Assembly (NCBI GenBank): GCA_005877535.1
Contig: VBOM01000155.1
Coordinates: forward strand, 1-8,835
Origin: Nitrospirota bacterium
GTDB lineage: Bacteria; Nitrospirota; Nitrospiria; Nitrospirales; Nitrospiraceae
DNA: 8,835 nucleotides
Direction: 5' to 3'
Each line of letters starts with the position of its first letter. Position 1 is the stretch's first letter. The notes beneath the pieces are model-generated. The model was not told the origin of the DNA, ran no database searches, and saw only the letters and a program-made list of their open reading frames with translations. Positions 5,499 through 8,835 of the stretch are shown one piece after another. Both the position numbers and the translations under genes were made by a program.

Positions 5499-6890
5499 TT
5501 ATTCGCTGTCAAACGGCAACGCTTTGCGAGAAACGAGTTCCACAGGATCCAACATCGGAATCTCTTTCTCCGACGAGACACCCAGCTCCTTGAACCGACG
5601 GGCCGCCGGCAAGATTCTCGTTTCGAGCGACCCGATCGCTTTGTTGTATGCCAGGACGCTCTTCCCGAGCGCCTGCCCGACGTCGTTCAAATGCTCTGTC
5701 AGCACGGCCATCCGTTCGTAGAGATCTTTTCCTAACCGGCCTGCTTCCTCGGCATGCTCGGTCAATCGCTCCTGCCGCCACCCGTAGGCGACCGCCCGTA
5801 AGAGCGCCATGAGCGTCGTGGGGGTGGCAAGAACGACACTTCGAAGGAATCCGTCCTCAATGAGTCGCGGATCATGCTCGAGCGCGGCCCCAAGAAACTG
5901 TTCACCAGGTAAGAACAGCACGACAAACTCCGGCGCTTGCGCAAATTGATTCCAATAGGCTTTCAGGCTCAACTCGTCCATGCGCGACCGCACTTGGGCG
6001 GCATGACGGCGCATCCCTTCGAGACGCTGCTCCTCGGTCGAGGCTTCATGCGCATCCAGATAGCCTGCCAGCACGGTCTTGGCATCCACGATGATCTGCC
6101 GCCCACCCGGCAACTGAACCACCATGTCGGGACGGAGCCGACCGCCGTCGACGGTGATGGACTCCTGCTCGAAAAAATCGCAATGCGCCACCATGCCGGC
6201 CAATTCGGCCACACGCTTGAGCGTGATTTCACCCCATTGGCCGCGGATGGCCGGCGCACGTAGCGCCTTCACCAGATTGCCGGTCTCCGATTGCAGCCGC
6301 TGCTGCGACTCAGTCAGAATCTTGAGATGCTGATCGAGGCCTCCATAGGCCGCTTGCCTCGATTGCTCCAGCTGCCGGAGTTGGTCGTCGTATCGATGCA
6401 GCGAGTCTTGGAGGGGCTTGACCAGACTATCGATCGCCTGTTGCCGCTGGACGAGATCGCCCTTGGCTTCGGACTGGAGCGTTTCGAATGAACTGCGTGC
6501 GAGGTTCAGAAAGGCTTCGTTGTTCTTTTTGAGAGCTTCGCCGGAGAGAGCTTGGAAGGTCTCGGCCAATTCCTGTCGGGCCTGGGCCAGCAGAGTCTTT
6601 TGTTCGTTGAGATGGAGCGCGGACTCAGCGGCCCTAGTCTCCGCCACCGCACGGGCTTGGGAGGCCTCCGAGAGTTCCTGCCTGATCCGATCGAGATCGA
6701 GGCAATTTTGTAGTACCTGGCGGCGCAATTCGTCTGTCAGCGATTCCGCCCGCTGCGCCCGTTCGCCGGTAGTCAGCAATTGTGCCTGCACGTTCGCACG
6801 TACGCGGGCCGCAATCCAGAACCCGACGATCAGCGCGCCGAAGAGACATCCGACGAGAACCCCCGCACCAAAGACCGTGCCATCAATCAT
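5499..6890 (-). CDS. rmuC: RmuC family DNA recombination protein
   Basis: RmuC proteins are membrane-anchored coiled-coil proteins with a nuclease-like domain; in E. coli loss raises inversion at short inverted repeats. This 463-residue protein has one N-terminal membrane helix (about 5-28, glycine-rich), a long predicted coiled coil (about 35-205) and the RmuC domain (about 208-440). Family motifs are RAPAIRGQWGEITLKRV (211-227), RPDMVVQLPGGRQIIVDAKT (253-272) and EFVVLFLPGEQFLGAALEHD (321-340). VDAK resembles the catalytic core of PD-(D/E)XK nucleases. The ATG at 6890 is preceded by GAGGTGG ten bases upstream and starts directly before the membrane helix. It is the first gene of a likely rmuC, MazG-like, PilZ operon, with a promoter 80-110 bases upstream. 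Length is typical. Confidence 0.93.
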   Translation of the reverse strand: MIDGTVFGAGVLVGCLFGALIVGFWIAARVRANVQAQLLTTGERAQRAESLTDELRRQVLQNCLDLDRIRQELSEASQARAVAETRAAESALHLNEQKTLLAQARQELAETFQALSGEALKKNNEAFLNLARSSFETLQSEAKGDLVQRQQAIDSLVKPLQDSLHRYDDQLRQLEQSRQAAYGGLDQHLKILTESQQRLQSETGNLVKALRAPAIRGQWGEITLKRVAELAGMVAHCDFFEQESITVDGGRLRPDMVVQLPGGRQIIVDAKTVLAGYLDAHEASTEEQRLEGMRRHAAQVRSRMDELSLKAYWNQFAQAPEFVVLFLPGEQFLGAALEHDPRLIEDGFLRSVVLATPTTLMALLRAVAYGWRQERLTEHAEEAGRLGKDLYERMAVLTEHLNDVGQALGKSVLAYNKAIGSLETRILPAARRFKELGVSSEKEIPMLDPVELVSRKALPFDSE

Positions 6891-6969
6891 GGGTGACCGT
6901 CCACCTCATGCCACCGACCCATATTCGACCAGGTTGCTGGGTGTTGAGTTGAGGAATGAATAATTTTGA

Positions 6970-6998
6970 AGAGTACGAAAACTGTAGTGAAAGGTCAA
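6970..6998 (-). promoter_or_regulatory. Sigma70-type promoter for the rmuC operon
   Basis: On the minus strand TTGACC (6998-6993) and TACTCT (6975-6970) are separated by exactly 17 bases. The expected start is near 6963, giving a leader of about 70 bases before the rmuC ATG. It lies between rmuC and the downstream end of the phosphohistidine gene, so it separates two same-strand units. Confidence 0.5.
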
Positions 6999-7002
6999 GG
7001 CC

Positions 7003-7026
7003 GGAAAAGCGACTAGAGTCGTTCGT
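7003..7026 (-). terminator. Weak intrinsic terminator after the PEP-utilising gene
   Basis: On the minus strand CGACT (7021-7017) and AGTCG (7014-7010) form a 5-bp stem with a two-base loop, followed by CTTTTCC. It begins about 40 bases after the TAG at 7066-7064. The very small loop may open in practice and the T-run is short, so strength is doubtful. It lies just upstream of the rmuC promoter boxes. Confidence 0.4.
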
Positions 7027-7063
7027 CTTTTCAAGAATGCAGCAGGATTGGTGACATCACAGA

Positions 7064-8835
7064 CTAGTCTCCAGCCTGCTTTTGGACGATGATCTCTCCT
7101 CGCTCTGCATCCAAGCTGATTCGATCGCCTTCCTTGAGCCTGGTGGTAATGCCAGGCACATTCGCAACTGCCGGCAATCCGTACTCACGAGCAATGATCG
7201 CCCCGTGTGACAGTGTCCCGCCCATCTCGGCGACCAGCCCCGCTGCCACGCCAAACAATGGTGCCAGGCCTGGGTCGATGACCGAGACCACAAGAATGTC
7301 GCCACGGCAGACTCGGCTCCAGTCCTCCATCGATCGGACGAGGCGGACCGGTCCTGCTACCTGCCCCGCACTGATGGGAATACCCAGGAAAATCCCATCC
7401 GAATCCGCAACAGGGAATGTGTCCGTGTCACGAGCCACATCTTTCCAATCCCGGATCGTGTCTGGAACGCTGACCGTGGCGTAACGGTTTCGCTCGGCCC
7501 GGCGAGTTCGAATCACCCCTCGCCAATCAGTCGATCCTCCGGCTAACAAGTCGGCACGTTCTTCGATCTTGAAGTAAAAAATATCCTCCCGCGACGAAAT
7601 TCGCCCCAGATCGACCAGCCATTCGCCTAGGCGAAGCAGGAGACTACGTCCCGCTGCCAAGTAGTACATCAGATGATGTCGGTTCGCCTCCCGCAGGGCG
7701 AAGAACCGGCATAGCCGTCGATACCACCAAGAGAAGAGGGCCCACCGATGGAATCGCCATCCAAACCTGGCGCGAATCTCTGCAAGCGCCCGTTCCCGTA
7801 TCACTGTTTGGCGTTGAAGAATGTCCGCCGGGGTGGAACTGGTTGGAGCCAGAATCTGTGTTCGCAATACCGCCAGCAACAGCTCCGGTCGATCCGCGAA
7901 TCGAGGCGACATGACGTCCGATTCACCGACCCCGCGATGGCCATAGTCTTCGAGATACCGGTCGAAGGCGCGGAGAACGTCAGTCCCATCGAGCCGGCGA
8001 CGAAATTCAACTGGATCCCACCCCTCTGCGGTGAACCATGAATTCGCTTGAAGGTCGCGTCGAGCCATGTCTGCTACTTCCGCCAAACGGACAATCTGTT
8101 GTGCGCTGATCGCCGCTGCCTGACCCTGCAGCGCCCCGTTCAGCAAGGCTCTCCAATCTTCGCCTAGCCAGCGAGGCAGCAACCCCCCTAACGCTTGCAA
8201 ACACTGCGACACCCCTCCCGCGATGGCGCCGGCACGGGCGAGCGCAAACCACCCGAGCGGGTGAGCCTCCGGCACCCTTGCAAGGATTTCCCCTCCCATC
8301 TGCTCCGCCACCAAAGAGGGATCTCCCCGCAGTTGTGCGATGAGGGAATGAAACAGCGTCTTATTGATGTAGGGACGTCCCTGGAACGTGCGGACCGATG
8401 AGACCCCTTCGGGAATTTGGCACCCCAGCCGCCGATAGGGTGAAACAATGTGACGTTCCATGAACAGCTCAAGAAACGACAGCCCGAGCGGGCTCGGCAG
8501 CTCCGGGAGGGTCTCTTTGAAGTTGGCACGCGACCATTCACAGTCATCATTGGTCAGCTGCGTGGATCGAGTCAAACCAGAGATGGGGCGAGCTTGGAGT
8601 AGCCACAGGCCACGATCGTCATAGAGCCATTCGAGATCAATTGGATGACCGAATGTCTTTTCAATCTGCTTGGCCGTACGGGCCAGGTCAAACAGTCGGT
8701 CGTCCGACAATGTTGCACGCCCGACCACATCATCCGACAGCGGCACTTCGCAAAGACCCTGACCGGTCACCCGCAACGCCTGAGTCTGCCCGCTGATAGT
8801 CCGCTCACGAATCCTGATGGGCTGACTGTTCTCGT
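7064..8835 (-). CDS. PEP synthase / rifampicin phosphotransferase-like protein, 5' end cut
   Basis: The frame is open from the right edge through 589 visible codons to TAG at 7066-7064. A TTG at 8776 is not the start, because family sequence continues upstream of it. The first visible 85 residues are the end of an ATP-grasp domain of the PPDK/PEP-synthase type (KQIEKTFGHPIDLEW, 55-69; LWLLQARPIS, 76-85). A long central helical region follows, including a block near residues 415-430 reading SREDIFYFKIEERADLL. The C-terminus is the swivelling phosphohistidine domain, GGTLSHGAIIAREYGLPAV, with His543 (codon at 7207-7205). The protein ends there, without the PEP/pyruvate TIM barrel of true PEP synthase. 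Order ATP-grasp, helical, histidine domain matches rifampicin phosphotransferase and its many uncharacterised relatives, which move the ATP beta-phosphate to an acceptor. The acceptor here is unknown; antibiotic resistance should not be assumed. Confidence 0.85.
   Translation of the reverse strand, partial: ENSQPIRIRERTISGQTQALRVTGQGLCEVPLSDDVVGRATLSDDRLFDLARTAKQIEKTFGHPIDLEWLYDDRGLWLLQARPISGLTRSTQLTNDDCEWSRANFKETLPELPSPLGLSFLELFMERHIVSPYRRLGCQIPEGVSSVRTFQGRPYINKTLFHSLIAQLRGDPSLVAEQMGGEILARVPEAHPLGWFALARAGAIAGGVSQCLQALGGLLPRWLGEDWRALLNGALQGQAAAISAQQIVRLAEVADMARRDLQANSWFTAEGWDPVEFRRRLDGTDVLRAFDRYLEDYGHRGVGESDVMSPRFADRPELLLAVLRTQILAPTSSTPADILQRQTVIRERALAEIRARFGWRFHRWALFSWWYRRLCRFFALREANRHHLMYYLAAGRSLLLRLGEWLVDLGRISSREDIFYFKIEERADLLAGGSTDWRGVIRTRRAERNRYATVSVPDTIRDWKDVARDTDTFPVADSDGIFLGIPISAGQVAGPVRLVRSMEDWSRVCRGDILVVSVIDPGLAPLFGVAAGLVAEMGGTLSHGAIIAREYGLPAVANVPGITTRLKEGDRISLDAERGEIIVQKQAGD

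Noticed and set aside
7064..8776. Complete protein starting at TTG 8776
   Set aside because: The frame continues upstream to the edge without a stop, and the ATP-grasp domain would be cut in the middle; the true start lies outside the window.

Overview
The window is about 8.8 kb of moderately GC-rich bacterial chromosome with tightly packed housekeeping genes. Protein composition, the dapL-type aminotransferase, the zinc-ribbon/PilZ protein and a long palindromic intergenic repeat that I recall from Nitrospira genomes together suggest Nitrospira or a close relative in Nitrospirota. This taxonomic call is inference from recollection, not from a search.

Layout. Positions 1-604 (minus strand) hold a protein of unknown family, cut by the left edge of the window. 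Positions 605-1151 contain no intact gene. They hold a long imperfect palindromic repeat (about 714-853), a decayed minus-strand relic whose first readable segment resembles the N-terminus of HsdR-type restriction proteins (about 850-1078), and a candidate promoter for the next gene. The plus strand then carries a stand-alone class I glutamine amidotransferase (1152-1835), an LL-diaminopimelate aminotransferase-like gene (2000-3070), folK (3165-3722) and panC (3719-4591). The last two overlap by ATGA and serve folate and pantothenate synthesis. The minus strand carries the convergent run rmuC (6890-5499), a MazG-like NTP pyrophosphohydrolase (5488-5087) and a zinc-ribbon PilZ protein (5090-4581). 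These three are so closely spaced that they are probably one operon, with a good sigma70-type promoter just upstream of rmuC. The right end (8835-7064, minus) is a phosphohistidine-domain protein of the PEP synthase/rifampicin phosphotransferase type, missing its start at the window edge.

Two things stand out. First, the aminotransferase has intact ends and intact PLP-site motifs, but appears to lack about 35-40 residues near its N-terminus, exactly where the family carries its INLGIGDPD substrate-site segment. The loss is in frame. Second, the two gaps flanking that gene each hold a small inverted pair of short tandem arrays: octamers upstream (consensus GACTTGAA) and heptamers downstream (consensus TTCAAAA). 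They share one architecture but differ in unit length and sequence.
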